Of a stretch of DNA of 64,000 nucleotides, positions 49,146 to 57,270 are shown piece after piece; within the stretch, counting starts at the first letter, position 1; every line of letters begins with the position of its first letter. The notes below the pieces were generated by a model. The model had not been told where the DNA came from, searched no databases, and saw only the letters and a program-made list of their open reading frames with translations. This DNA comes from Geodermatophilus obscurus (GTDB lineage: Bacteria; Actinomycetota; Actinomycetes; Mycobacteriales; Geodermatophilaceae). The stretch spans positions 124,001 to 188,000 of the forward strand of contig NZ_FOWE01000002.1 in the NCBI RefSeq assembly GCF_900115395.1, given 5' to 3'. The translations under genes were made by a program, and so were the position numbers.

Positions 49146-49925
49146 GTGGGGGCGCGTCAGTGGGTCCGCGACGCGCTCACCCAGCTGTACGAGCGCCGTC
49201 TGGCCCGCCAGCTCGTGGGGGCCGACGTCCCCCGCCACGTGGGCGTGATCATCGACGGCAACCGCCGCTGGGCGCGCGCCACCGGGCTGCTCGACCCCAA
49301 CGCCGGGCACCGCCGCGGCGCGGGCCGGATCGCCTCCTTCCTCACCTGGTGCGACGAGGCCGGCGTCGAGGTGGTCACGCTCTTCCTGCTCTCCACCGAC
49401 AACCTGGGCCGTCCCGAACCCGAGCTCACGCCGCTGCTGCGGATCATCGAGGGCGTCGTCCAGGACCTCTCCGCCCCCGACCGCCGCTGGCAGCTGCACC
49501 CGGTGGGCGCCCTGGGCCTGCTGCCGGCGGAGACCGTCACCGTCCTCAAGGAGGCCGAGGAGGCCACCCGCGGCCGGCCGGGGGCGACGGTCAACCTCGC
49601 CGTCGGGTACGGCGGGCGGCGGGAGATCGCCGACGCCGTCCGGTCGCTGCTGGCCGAGCACGCCGCCCGGGGGACGCCGCTCGACGAGCTCGTCGAGGTC
49701 CTCGACGTCGCGCACATCGCCGAGCACCTCTACACCCGCGGCCAGCCCGACCCCGACCTGGTCATCCGCACCAGCGGCGAGCAGCGGCTCTCGGGGTTCC
49801 TGCTGTGGCAGACGGCGCACTCGGAGTTCCACTTCACCGACGTCTACTGGCCCGACTTCCGGCGGGTGGACTTCCTGCGGGCGCTGCGGGCCTACGCGGC
49901 GCGGCACCGCCGTTTCGGCGGGTGA
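49146..49925 (+). CDS. Isoprenyl (cis-prenyl) transferase, UppS/Z-FPP-synthase type
   Basis: 259 residues. Hallmarks: 'HVGVIIDGNRRWARATGLL' (catalytic Asp about 38), 'AGHRRGAGRIASFLTWC', 'VVTLFLLSTDNLGRPEPEL' (S-T-x-N), 'VNLAVGYGGRREIADAV', 'PDPDLVIRTSGEQRLSGFLL' and 'DVYWPDFRRVDFLRAL'. Adds isoprene units in cis; the short N-terminus and sequence resemble the mycobacterial omega,E,Z-farnesyl diphosphate synthase, which feeds decaprenyl-phosphate synthesis. Product length cannot be read off. Followed 13 bp later by the DUF885-like gene. Confidence 0.92.
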   Translation: MGARQWVRDALTQLYERRLARQLVGADVPRHVGVIIDGNRRWARATGLLDPNAGHRRGAGRIASFLTWCDEAGVEVVTLFLLSTDNLGRPEPELTPLLRIIEGVVQDLSAPDRRWQLHPVGALGLLPAETVTVLKEAEEATRGRPGATVNLAVGYGGRREIADAVRSLLAEHAARGTPLDELVEVLDVAHIAEHLYTRGQPDPDLVIRTSGEQRLSGFLLWQTAHSEFHFTDVYWPDFRRVDFLRALRAYAARHRRFGG

Positions 49926-49938
49926 CAGACTCGGGCGC

Positions 49939-51156
49939 ATGGCACCCGGCACGGTCGACGTCCCCCTCGAGTACGTGCGGCTGGGACTGCGCTTCGACCG
50001 CCTGGAGTCCGGCTTCGTCGACGCCTACACCGGTACGAAGCGGATCCGCGCCGAGGTGGAGAGCGAGCCCGCACCGACGCCGCAGGCCCTGCGCGACCAG
50101 GCGCGGGCGCTGCTGCGCGAGCTCGACGCCGCGGCGCTGCCGGCCGACCGCACCGAGTTCCTGCGCGGCCAGCTGACCGGGCTGGAGTGCAGCGCCCGCA
50201 AGCTCGGCGGCGAGCCGGTCGGCTTCCTCGAGGAGGTGCGCAGCTACTTCCAGGTCGACCTGACCCTCGGTGACCCGGCCGACTACGCCGTCGCGCACGC
50301 CGAGCTCGACACCCTGCTGCCGGGCGACGGCACGCTGGCCGAGCGCTACGCCGCGCACCGGCGCCGCGAGGAGTGCCCGCCGCAGCGGCTGGACGCCGCG
50401 GTGCACGCGCTGTCGAGCGCGCTGCGCGACCGGGTGCGCGGCCGGTACGGCCTGCCCGAGGTCGAGACGGTGCGCTACGAGGTGGTCACCGACAAGCCGT
50501 GGTCAGGCTTCAACTACTACGAGGGCGACTTCCGCTCGCGGGTGGCGATCAACGCCGACCTGCCGCACCGGCTCGGCCAGCTCGTGCACCTGGTCGCGCA
50601 CGAGTCCTACCCCGGGCACCACACCGAGCACTGCCGCAAGGAGCAGGGGCTGGTCGAGCGCGCCGGCCACCTCGAGCACACCGTCTTCCTGGTCAACACC
50701 CCCGAGTGCCTGATGGCCGAGGGGCTGGCCGACCTCGGCGTCGCCGCCGCCGTCGGCGAGGGGTGGGGCCCGTGGTCGGCCGAGGTCCTCGGCGACCTGG
50801 GCCTGCGGTTCGACGGACACCTCGCCGAGCGGATCGCCGCGGCCGCCGCGCCGCTGAACCGGGTGCGCCAGGACGCCGCCGTGATGCTGCACGACCGCGG
50901 TGCCGACGCCGACGAGGTCGCCGCCTACATCCAGCGGTGGTCGCTGGTCAGCGCCGAGCGGGCCCGCCAGCAGCTGCGCTTCCTCACCCACCCGCTGTGG
51001 CGGGCCTACATCACCACCTACGTCGAGGGCTACGACCTGCTGCACCGCTGGCTGGCCGCCCGGCCGGCCGGCCAGGACGTCGCCGGGCGGTTCGTGCGCC
51101 TGCTTGACGAGCCGCTGACCCCCGCCGTCGTCACGGCCGAGCTGTCGGCCACCTGA
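49939..51156 (+). CDS. DUF885-like metallopeptidase-type protein
   Basis: 405 residues. A helical N-terminal half ('LLRELDAAALPADRTEFLRG') is followed by 'GFNYYEGDFRSRVAINADLP' and the zinc-like motif 'LVAHESYPGHHTEHCRKEQ', the H-E-x-x-P-G-H-H variant of DUF885 proteins. 'NTPECLMAEGLADLGVAAAV' gives a further Glu ligand. Likely a cytoplasmic peptidase or carboxypeptidase-like hydrolase; activity is unproven for the short actinobacterial members. CAGACT 7 nt before ATG may serve as a leaderless -10. Confidence 0.75.
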   Translation: MAPGTVDVPLEYVRLGLRFDRLESGFVDAYTGTKRIRAEVESEPAPTPQALRDQARALLRELDAAALPADRTEFLRGQLTGLECSARKLGGEPVGFLEEVRSYFQVDLTLGDPADYAVAHAELDTLLPGDGTLAERYAAHRRREECPPQRLDAAVHALSSALRDRVRGRYGLPEVETVRYEVVTDKPWSGFNYYEGDFRSRVAINADLPHRLGQLVHLVAHESYPGHHTEHCRKEQGLVERAGHLEHTVFLVNTPECLMAEGLADLGVAAAVGEGWGPWSAEVLGDLGLRFDGHLAERIAAAAAPLNRVRQDAAVMLHDRGADADEVAAYIQRWSLVSAERARQQLRFLTHPLWRAYITTYVEGYDLLHRWLAARPAGQDVAGRFVRLLDEPLTPAVVTAELSAT

Positions 51157-51159
51157 GCA

Positions 51160-51504
51160 GTGCCGCGCCGCGACCCGCGCGAGGCCCGCGCCCTCGGGCT
51201 CTGGACGGCGGGCTGGCTGTTCGCGCTGCTCCTCGCCGGCCTGCTGTGGATCGGTGACCTGCGCGTGCAGTGGCCGGTTCTCGCCGTGCCGGTGCTGTGG
51301 GCGCTGGTCGCGCTGCGGCCGCGCCGTCGGGATCCGGGCCGGGCCGCGCCCCCGTGGGAGGCGCGGTCGTGGGAGGCACGGTCGTGGGAGGCGTCGTCGT
51401 GGGAGGCGCGGCCGTGGGGCGAGCCGCCGCGGGAGGTGCCGCCGACGCGGGAGATGCCGGCGTCGCGCCCGCGCCCGCGCCCCCCGGACACCCGCTGGGG
51501 CTGA
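51160..51504 (+). CDS. Small membrane protein with Trp-Glu-Ala pentad repeats
   Basis: 114 residues, GTG start 3 bp after the previous stop. Two hydrophobic segments (about residues 11-29 and 36-51) separated by 'IGDLRVQW', then an Arg-rich linker and four near-identical pentads WEARS, WEARS, WEASS, WEARP (residues about 66-85) encoded by 15-bp DNA repeats at about 51356-51415. The tail is Pro/Arg-rich. No known family. The 15-bp repeat array looks prone to copy-number change. Reality as a gene rests on position, coupling and the membrane segments. Confidence 0.6.
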   Translation: MPRRDPREARALGLWTAGWLFALLLAGLLWIGDLRVQWPVLAVPVLWALVALRPRRRDPGRAAPPWEARSWEARSWEASSWEARPWGEPPREVPPTREMPASRPRPRPPDTRWG

Positions 51505-51750
51505 GCCGGGCCGCTGGTACGGACGGGACGGCTGCGTCCCCCCGATGGAGGACACGCCGCCTGCTCGTCATGCTCCTGTCACCTCCCGGCTCTAGCGTCC
51601 GCAGTGGACGACGGGCCCGCCCCGCCGTCCGCGGGAGGCCCGGTTGGTGCTGACGAGCTCGTCGACCAGGGGGGCCGCGACCCGGCCCCTGTGCCGGGTC
51701 CCGGCCACCTCAGAGCCGGGGCGCGCCGTGCGCCCCAGGGGAGACGACTC
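51505..51750 (+). promoter_or_regulatory. Intergenic leader before phoH
   Basis: 246 bp. Near its 3' end GGGCGC/GCGCCC can form a small hairpin (about 51719-51735) directly before GGGGAGA, the ribosome site of the PhoH gene. A CTCTAGCGT stretch (about 51590) contains a TAGCGT hexamer that could be a -10 box. I see no recognisable riboswitch. Confidence 0.35.
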
Positions 51751-53046
51751 GTGACTCTGCGCCGCACGTACGTCCTCGACACCTCCGTCCTGCTGTCCGA
51801 CCCGCGGGCGCTGCTGCGCTTCGGCGACGCCGACGTGGTGCTCCCGCTGGTGGTCATCGGGGAGCTCGAGGACAAGCGGCACCACCCCGAGCTCGGCTGG
51901 TTCGCCCGCCAGGCGCTGCGCATGCTCGACGACCTGCGGGTCACCCACGGCCGGCTCGACGCGCCGGTCCCGGTGGGTGAGGACGGCGGCACGCTGCACG
52001 TCGAGCTCAACCACAGCGACGGCGCGGTGCTCCCCGCCGGCTTCCGCAGCGACAGCAACGACAGCCGGATCATGGTCGTCGCGCTGAACCTGCGCGCCGA
52101 GGGCCGCGACGTCTGCCTCATCACCAAGGACGTGCCGCTGCGGGTCAAGGCGGCCGCCGTCGGCCTGGACACCGACGAGTACCGGGTGCTCGACGCCGTC
52201 GACGCCGGGTGGACCGGCATGGCCGAGGTCGCGCTCGAGGACGCCGAGCTGTCGGCGGTCTACGACGACGGCGAGGTGCACATCCCGGCGGCCGCGGAGC
52301 TGCCGGCGCACACCGGCCTGGTGCTGCTGTCCTCGCGCGGGTCGGCCCTGGGCCGGGTGATGCCGGACAAGCAGGTGCGGCTGGTGCGCGGCGACCGCGA
52401 GGCGTTCGGCCTGCACGGGCGGTCGGCCGAGCAGCGGATCGCCCTCGACCTGCTCCTCGACCCCACCATCGGCATCGTCTCCCTGGGCGGGCGCGCGGGC
52501 ACCGGCAAGTCGGCGCTGGCACTGTGCGCGGGGCTGGAGTCGGTGATGGAGCGGCGGGCGCACCGCAAGGTCGTCGTCTTCCGGCCGCTGTACGCCGTCG
52601 GCGGGCAGGAGCTCGGGTACCTCCCCGGCAGCGAGGGCGACAAGATGTCGCCCTGGGCGCAGGCCGTCTACGACACCCTCGGCGCGCTGGTGTCGAAGGA
52701 GGTCCTCGAGGAGATCGCCGCGCGCGAGCTCATCGAGGTGCTGCCGCTGACCCACATCCGCGGCCGGTCGCTGCACGACTCCTTCGTCATCGTCGACGAG
52801 GCCCAGTCGCTGGAGCGCGGCGTGCTGCTGACCGTGCTGTCGCGGCTGGGCAGCGGGTCGCGGGTGGTGCTGACCCACGACGTCGCGCAGCGGGACAACC
52901 TGCGGGTCGGCCGGCACGACGGCATCGCGGCGGTGGTCGAGCAGCTCAAGGGCCACCCGCTGTTCGCCCACGTCACGCTCACCCGCTCCGAGCGCTCGCC
53001 GATCGCCGCGCTGGTGACCGAGATGCTGGGGGACCTCCCACTCTGA
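51751..53046 (+). CDS. PhoH family protein with N-terminal PIN domain (PIN-PhoH)
   Basis: 431 residues from GTG 51751 with GGGGAGA upstream. Residues 1-135 are a PIN nuclease domain: '[19 protein letters not shown]' (first Asp), '[12 protein letters not shown]' (Glu), '[14 protein letters not shown]' (Asp) and '[19 protein letters not shown]' (Asp). Residues 235-431 are a PhoH ATPase: Walker A '[19 protein letters not shown]', Walker B '[17 protein letters not shown]', then '[14 protein letters not shown]'. Fusion members act as ATP-dependent RNA helicase/RNases, described as PhoH2 in mycobacteria. The usual upstream antitoxin-like PhoAT gene is not seen here. Terminates in the palindromes at 53088. 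Confidence 0.92.
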   Translation: MTLRRTYVLDTSVLLSDPRALLRFGDADVVLPLVVIGELEDKRHHPELGWFARQALRMLDDLRVTHGRLDAPVPVGEDGGTLHVELNHSDGAVLPAGFRSDSNDSRIMVVALNLRAEGRDVCLITKDVPLRVKAAAVGLDTDEYRVLDAVDAGWTGMAEVALEDAELSAVYDDGEVHIPAAAELPAHTGLVLLSSRGSALGRVMPDKQVRLVRGDREAFGLHGRSAEQRIALDLLLDPTIGIVSLGGRAGTGKSALALCAGLESVMERRAHRKVVVFRPLYAVGGQELGYLPGSEGDKMSPWAQAVYDTLGALVSKEVLEEIAARELIEVLPLTHIRGRSLHDSFVIVDEAQSLERGVLLTVLSRLGSGSRVVLTHDVAQRDNLRVGRHDGIAAVVEQLKGHPLFAHVTLTRSERSPIAALVTEMLGDLPL

Positions 53047-53086
53047 CGCCCGGCGCCGGCTCCGGCTCCGGCTGCTGGCCGGCTCC

Positions 53087-53157
53087 GCTCCTGCGGTGTC
53101 GCATGCGCTCCCGCGGTGCTGCGACACCGCAGGAGTGCACACCACACCGCAGGAGCG
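53087..53157. repeat. Palindromic repeat cluster left of the DUF559 gene
   Basis: CTCCTGCGGTGTCGC (53088-53102) is the exact reverse complement of 53121-53135. ACACCGCAGGAG recurs at 53144-53155, ending 4 bp before the stop of the minus-strand gene. The 18-nt loop contains a degenerate copy (CTCCCGCGGTG). Lies in a convergent junction and can also act as terminator. Confidence 0.8.
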
Positions 53158-53159
53158 GA

Positions 53160-54083
53160 TCAGAGCGAGCGTCCGCCCCGGGCGAAGGCGCGGCGGATCC
53201 GGCGCTCGACCACGGCCGGGGTGCGCAGGTCCGCCCACGTCCACCGTGCGACTTCCCAACCCGAGTCGCGGATGTCGTCCTCGCGCCGCTTCTCCCGGAA
53301 CACGACCTCACCGGGGTCGGGACCGGCGGCCTCGCCCCGGTACTTGACCCGACCGTCGAACTCGCCCACCGTCCGGTGGTCACGCCAGCCGAAGTCGCAC
53401 CGAGCGATCACCGAACGGTCGGGTCGCAGGAGCCGGACCTGTAGATCGGGCACGGGTAGGCCGAGTCGGTGCATCAGCACCCGGCTGCGGCTCTCGCCGA
53501 CGCTCTCGCTGCGCCCGTCGGCGAACGCGACGACGCGGGAGGCCCGGCGCGAGCCGGGTACCGGTCCCATCCGTGCGAGACACGCGTCTAGGTGCGCGGG
53601 GGTGACCTGACCGGAGGCGAGCGCCGCATCCGCCGCCACCAGCGCGGACTCGAACGGCAGGGAGCGCCCTAGGTCGACGACGGCCCGCGCCAGGCTGGTG
53701 GTCGTCGCGCCGTCGACGGTCGTCAGGTCGTCCTCGGGCAGCCGGGCGACGTGGAGGTGCACCCTCGCGCTGCCGCTGCCCGCCGCGGGCGGAGACCGGG
53801 TGACGTGCACGCGGTCGGTCGCTGCGTGCCACAGCGGCAGCCCGTGGAGGACCGCGGCCGAGACGTGGCTGACCGCACCACCGTCGCGGAGCACGGCCGC
53901 CGTCGCCAGGACCAGGGCGTGGTTGGCGGAGAGGGTCGCCGACGGGTCGAGGTAGGCGCCTGGGCGGACTCGGGTGAGTTGTCCGCGACGGACCGCTCGC
54001 GCGAGATCCCGGTCGTCGAGACCAGCGGCGAGGGCGTCGGCACGGAGCAGCAGCGGCCGGCCGAGGGGGAGTGCGTCGTCCAT
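53160..54083 (-). CDS. AbiEi-type N-terminal / DUF559 (Vsr-like nuclease) C-terminal protein
   Basis: 307 residues from ATG 54083. Residues 1-60 look like the winged-helix AbiEi antitoxin start ('DDRDLARAVRRGQLTRVRPG'). The middle has 'GAVSHVSAAVLHGLPLWHAA' and 'VHVTRSPPA', typical of the family. The C-terminal 100 residues carry 'LLRPDRSVIARCDFGWRDHR', 'TVGEFDGRVKYRG' and 'RREDDIRDSGWEVARWTWAD', the E/D-x-D and R-x-x-D/E pattern of DUF559 and Vsr-type endonucleases. Proteins like this are multiplied in actinobacterial genomes; role unknown. No AbiEii toxin partner is adjacent. Both flanks carry the same palindromic repeat. Confidence 0.8.
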   Translation of the reverse strand: MDDALPLGRPLLLRADALAAGLDDRDLARAVRRGQLTRVRPGAYLDPSATLSANHALVLATAAVLRDGGAVSHVSAAVLHGLPLWHAATDRVHVTRSPPAAGSGSARVHLHVARLPEDDLTTVDGATTTSLARAVVDLGRSLPFESALVAADAALASGQVTPAHLDACLARMGPVPGSRRASRVVAFADGRSESVGESRSRVLMHRLGLPVPDLQVRLLRPDRSVIARCDFGWRDHRTVGEFDGRVKYRGEAAGPDPGEVVFREKRREDDIRDSGWEVARWTWADLRTPAVVERRIRRAFARGGRSL

Positions 54084-54162
54084 GCTGCGACCCTCACGGG
54101 ACGCGGGCCGGGGCGGACCTCTCCGACGACATCTGTGGACGGCCCTCGTGCGGCCGTCCACA

Positions 54163-54194
54163 CGCTCCTGCGGTGTCGCTACACCGCAGGAGCG
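54163..54194. repeat. Palindrome right of the DUF559 gene / end of flagellar operon
   Basis: Perfect 14-bp stem CGCTCCTGCGGTGT (54163-54176) with ACACCGCAGGAGCG (54181-54194), loop CGCT. It shares CTCCTGCGGTGT with the cluster at 53087-53157. Only 29 bp behind the last flagellar-operon gene, so it may also terminate that operon. Confidence 0.8.
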
Positions 54195-54223
54195 GGGACG
54201 GCGCCGCGGGAGATGCGAGGCGG

Positions 54224-54460
54224 TCAGGGGCCGGGGGCCGGCTCGTCCTCGGGCGTCGGCGCGGCGGGACGCCGTGCCGGCGGGGCGGGCGGCGTCATCG
54301 CCCAGCGCAGCAGCGCCACCGCGCCCCAGGCTGCCAGCAGGCACCACGGCAGCCGGACGACGACCTCGTCGGCCGAGAAGTCGCCGCGCGCGCCGAGCGC
54401 GAGCACCGGCAGGGCGAGGAGCAGGCCCAGCCCGAGGACGTCCCAGCGCAGCGGACTCAT
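54224..54460 (-). CDS. Small membrane protein at the end of the flagellar operon
   Basis: 78 residues. ATG 54460 overlaps the flhF stop (ATGA), so it is translated with FlhF. Two hydrophobic helices (about residues 8-24 and 37-54) with 'RGDFSADEVVVRLPW' between them, and a Pro/Ala-rich tail. No family recognised. A role near the flagellar export gate or in membrane placement of FlhF is possible only by position. Confidence 0.65.
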   Translation of the reverse strand: MSPLRWDVLGLGLLLALPVLALGARGDFSADEVVVRLPWCLLAAWGAVALLRWAMTPPAPPARRPAAPTPEDEPAPGP

Positions 54461-57270
54461 GTCCCGGCGGTCTCCAGCCGCTCGCACAGCAGCGACGCCC
54501 AGCGGTGGGCGGTCGCGCGGACGCCGTCGAGGAGGGCCACGGGCACGGCGCTGCGGCCGAGCACGGCGGCGGGGTCGGCGGTGAGGTCGGTGTCCTGGAC
54601 GACGAGCGCGTCGACGCGGGGCAGCGCGTCCAGCCACGGGCCGACGTCCTCGGGCTTGCGGGTGGCCTCGACCACGGCCCAGACGGCGACCGGTGAGAAG
54701 ACCGCCATGACCTGCTCGAGCCAGGTGCGGCCACCGGCGCGCATCGGGGCGTCGACCGCCACGACGGTCGGGGTCCCGGCCCGCGCGGCCTCCTGACGCC
54801 GCACGAGCGCCGTGTCGACCGAAGTGACCCGGCTGGCCTCGGGGACCAGGGCGGCGAGGTCGCCGCGGGTGGCCCACTGCAGCCGGTCGGGGTCGAGCCG
54901 CATCGAGACCGACAGCGACCGGGCGGCGGCGAGGGTCTCGACGCCGGGGCCGACCACCAGCAGCACCTCACCGGCACCGCTGGGAGCGGCCGGCGCGGCG
55001 GGGAGCCCGCGGAGGGCGCGGGTCAGGGCGGCGTAGGTGCCGCCGGCGGCGACGTCGGCCGCGAAGCCGCCGCCGAGCAGGTCCTCGGGCACGCCGAGGG
55101 CGCGCAGCCGGCTGACGATGCCGGCCGCCTCGACCATCCGCGGGTCGACGAGCTCACGGCCGGAGGGGCCCGCCGCGCCGCGCTCGCGCACCGACGACAC
55201 GACGACCCGGCCGCCGGACCAGCCACCGCGGGACTCGACGGGCAGGCGGGTGACCGTCGCGAGCGGCGCCGCGACACGCGCCACCGCCCGGCCGGGCACC
55301 GGCGGCAGCCGCCGGGCCGGCGGGACCGGCGGGCGCCCGAGCAGGCGCGGCACGGCGAGCTCCGCACCGGGGGTCGGCGGCGGGAGGAGTGACAGGGGAG
55401 GGAGGACGGCGGTGGCGTCGAGCGGGAGGGGTGCGGGGTCGCTGGCCGTGGCCGCGAGCGCGACCACCTCGGTGCCGGCCTCGGCGGCCTCCTCGACCTC
55501 CCACTCGTCGGACTCCGCGGAGGCCTCGACCCACGCCGGCTCGCGGTCCATCCGCCGGGCGGTGGCCGGCACCGGCGGGCGGCCGCGGTGCACGCCGCCG
55601 TGGGTGGAGGCGCTGGCCAGGACACCGCGGAGGATGTCGGTCAGCGCGTCGTCGGGGGTGTCGTGCGCCAGCGCGGCGCGCAGCACCTCGGCGATGGCCT
55701 CCTCGCGGCCGGTGGACGGGCCGGTCTCCGCGTCGGGCCAGCCGGCCGCGACCGGCTGCGGGGCGGGCACCTCGATGGGCTCGACGACGACCGCCGGCAG
55801 CACGTCGGTGGTCGGCTCGGCGACCGGCTCGGCGATGGCGACGGCGGGCTCGGCTACCGGCTCGGCGACGGCGGGCTCGTGCTCGTCCTCGGCCGTCCCC
55901 AGCAGCTCGGTGAGCAGCGACTCCTCGTCCTCGTCGACGCCCTCCTCGGCGGACTCCTCGGAGAGGATCTCGACGACCGGCTCCACGACGGCGACCGGCG
56001 CCGCAGCCGGGGCGGCCGACGGGCGCGACACGGGCACGGGCTCGGCCCACATGTCCACGCCGAGGGCGTCCTCCCCGCCGGTGTCCTCCTGCAGGACGGA
56101 CTCCTCGAGGACGGGCTCCTCCAGGACGGGCTCGTCGACGGCGGCTTCTACGGCGACGGCCTCCACGGCGACGGTCTCCACGGCGGGGGCGACCGGCTCG
56201 ACGACGGGCGCGGTGACCGGCTCGACGGCCACCTCCTCGACGGCGATCGGCTCGGCGACCTCCGCCACGACCGGGGCCGCAGCGGGAGCGGGCACAGCAG
56301 GCGCGGGAGCGGGCACAGCAGCAGCGGGAGCCGGGGTCGCGGCGGGGACGGGCGCGGCCATCGCGGCGGCCAGGGCGGCGGCCAGCGGCATCGCCGGGGC
56401 AGCGGGCGCCGACGCGGGCGTCCGCAGCACCGACCGGGACACCGGCTCGTCGTACGCAGGCTCGTCGGACACCAGCTCGTCGGACACCGGCTCCGCGGGG
56501 AACGGCGCCTCGTCGACCAGCGGCACCGACGCCGCCGCGGCCTCGGTCAGCGCGCGCAGCGCCTCGGCCGCGGAGGTGGCGGCGGCGGTGCGGACGGCGT
56601 CGTCGACGGCCTCACGGACCTCGCGGTCACCGGCCACGACCTGCGCCAGGGCCGCGGTGAAGAGCGACGGGCCGGCGGGCTCGGCCGGGGTGGCCGGCGG
56701 CCGCGGCGCGGCCTTCGGCGCGCGCCGGGGCGTGACCGGGGCGGCGGCCGCGGCAGCAGGGGAGGAGGCGGCCGTCCGGTGCTGAGCCGTGCGCGGCGCG
56801 GCGGCCGGGCGGAACGCCGTCGTCCCGGAGGAGGGCTGCCGGGCCGCGGCGAACGCCGTCCGCGAGTACAGGTCGACGTCCGGGCCGGCGCCGCCGCCGA
56901 GCAGGCCGGCGGCCTCGTCCACCGGGTCGGGCAGGCCACGCGCGGGGCGCGCCGTCGGACGTGCGGCCGCGGGACGCGACCGGTGCATCCCGGTGGCGCG
57001 CAGGAAGGCGCCGGTGTCGGCCAGCGGGCCGGGGTCGCGGCTCAGCGCGGCCTCGATGCGCCGCGCGGACTCCGACTTCGACGCCGGCCGCGGGCGGGCG
57101 GGCTCGACGTCCTCGACCTCGGCGACGAACCGCTCGGTGGCGAAGAACCCGAGCACGCCGCCGGAGCGGATGCGACGGACCCCGACGACCCGGACGGCGT
57201 TGCCGTACCGCTCCCGCGCCGCGGCGACGGCGGCCTCGGGCGTGGGCGCCTCAACGGATGGCAACGGCAC
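54457..57270 (-). CDS. flhF: FlhF-like protein with large insertion and degenerate GTPase domain
   Basis: 937 residues, about twice the usual FlhF. N-terminal 55 residues match the FlhF start ('AAVAAARERYGNAVRVVGVR', then 'GGVLGFFATERFVAEVE'). About 570 residues of Ala/Val/Pro/Glu-rich low complexity follow. The C-terminal 250 residues keep the order of the N and G domains ('ASIVSRLRALGVPEDLL'-like helices; here 'AAGIVSRLRALGVPEDLL'), but the P-loop reads 'LLVVGPGVETLAAARSLS' with no GKT, the DTAGR motif is 'VVAVDAPMRAG', and TKLD is 'VVQDTDLT'. GTP binding is therefore doubtful. FlhF normally places the flagellum at the cell pole. Start overlaps the flhA 3' end by 20 bp. Confidence 0.85.
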   Translation of the reverse strand: MPLPSVEAPTPEAAVAAARERYGNAVRVVGVRRIRSGGVLGFFATERFVAEVEDVEPARPRPASKSESARRIEAALSRDPGPLADTGAFLRATGMHRSRPAAARPTARPARGLPDPVDEAAGLLGGGAGPDVDLYSRTAFAAARQPSSGTTAFRPAAAPRTAQHRTAASSPAAAAAAPVTPRRAPKAAPRPPATPAEPAGPSLFTAALAQVVAGDREVREAVDDAVRTAAATSAAEALRALTEAAAASVPLVDEAPFPAEPVSDELVSDEPAYDEPVSRSVLRTPASAPAAPAMPLAAALAAAMAAPVPAATPAPAAAVPAPAPAVPAPAAAPVVAEVAEPIAVEEVAVEPVTAPVVEPVAPAVETVAVEAVAVEAAVDEPVLEEPVLEESVLQEDTGGEDALGVDMWAEPVPVSRPSAAPAAAPVAVVEPVVEILSEESAEEGVDEDEESLLTELLGTAEDEHEPAVAEPVAEPAVAIAEPVAEPTTDVLPAVVVEPIEVPAPQPVAAGWPDAETGPSTGREEAIAEVLRAALAHDTPDDALTDILRGVLASASTHGGVHRGRPPVPATARRMDREPAWVEASAESDEWEVEEAAEAGTEVVALAATASDPAPLPLDATAVLPPLSLLPPPTPGAELAVPRLLGRPPVPPARRLPPVPGRAVARVAAPLATVTRLPVESRGGWSGGRVVVSSVRERGAAGPSGRELVDPRMVEAAGIVSRLRALGVPEDLLGGGFAADVAAGGTYAALTRALRGLPAAPAAPSGAGEVLLVVGPGVETLAAARSLSVSMRLDPDRLQWATRGDLAALVPEASRVTSVDTALVRRQEAARAGTPTVVAVDAPMRAGGRTWLEQVMAVFSPVAVWAVVEATRKPEDVGPWLDALPRVDALVVQDTDLTADPAAVLGRSAVPVALLDGVRATAHRWASLLCERLETAGT

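Noticed and set aside
51505..51750. Riboswitch before phoH
   Set aside because: Only small GC hairpins are visible; none of the conserved cores I know (c-di-AMP, SAM, cobalamin, TPP) could be matched.
53160..54083. Complete type IV AbiE toxin-antitoxin system
   Set aside because: Only the AbiEi-like part is present and no nucleotidyltransferase (AbiEii) gene adjoins; the C-terminus is DUF559/Vsr-like instead.
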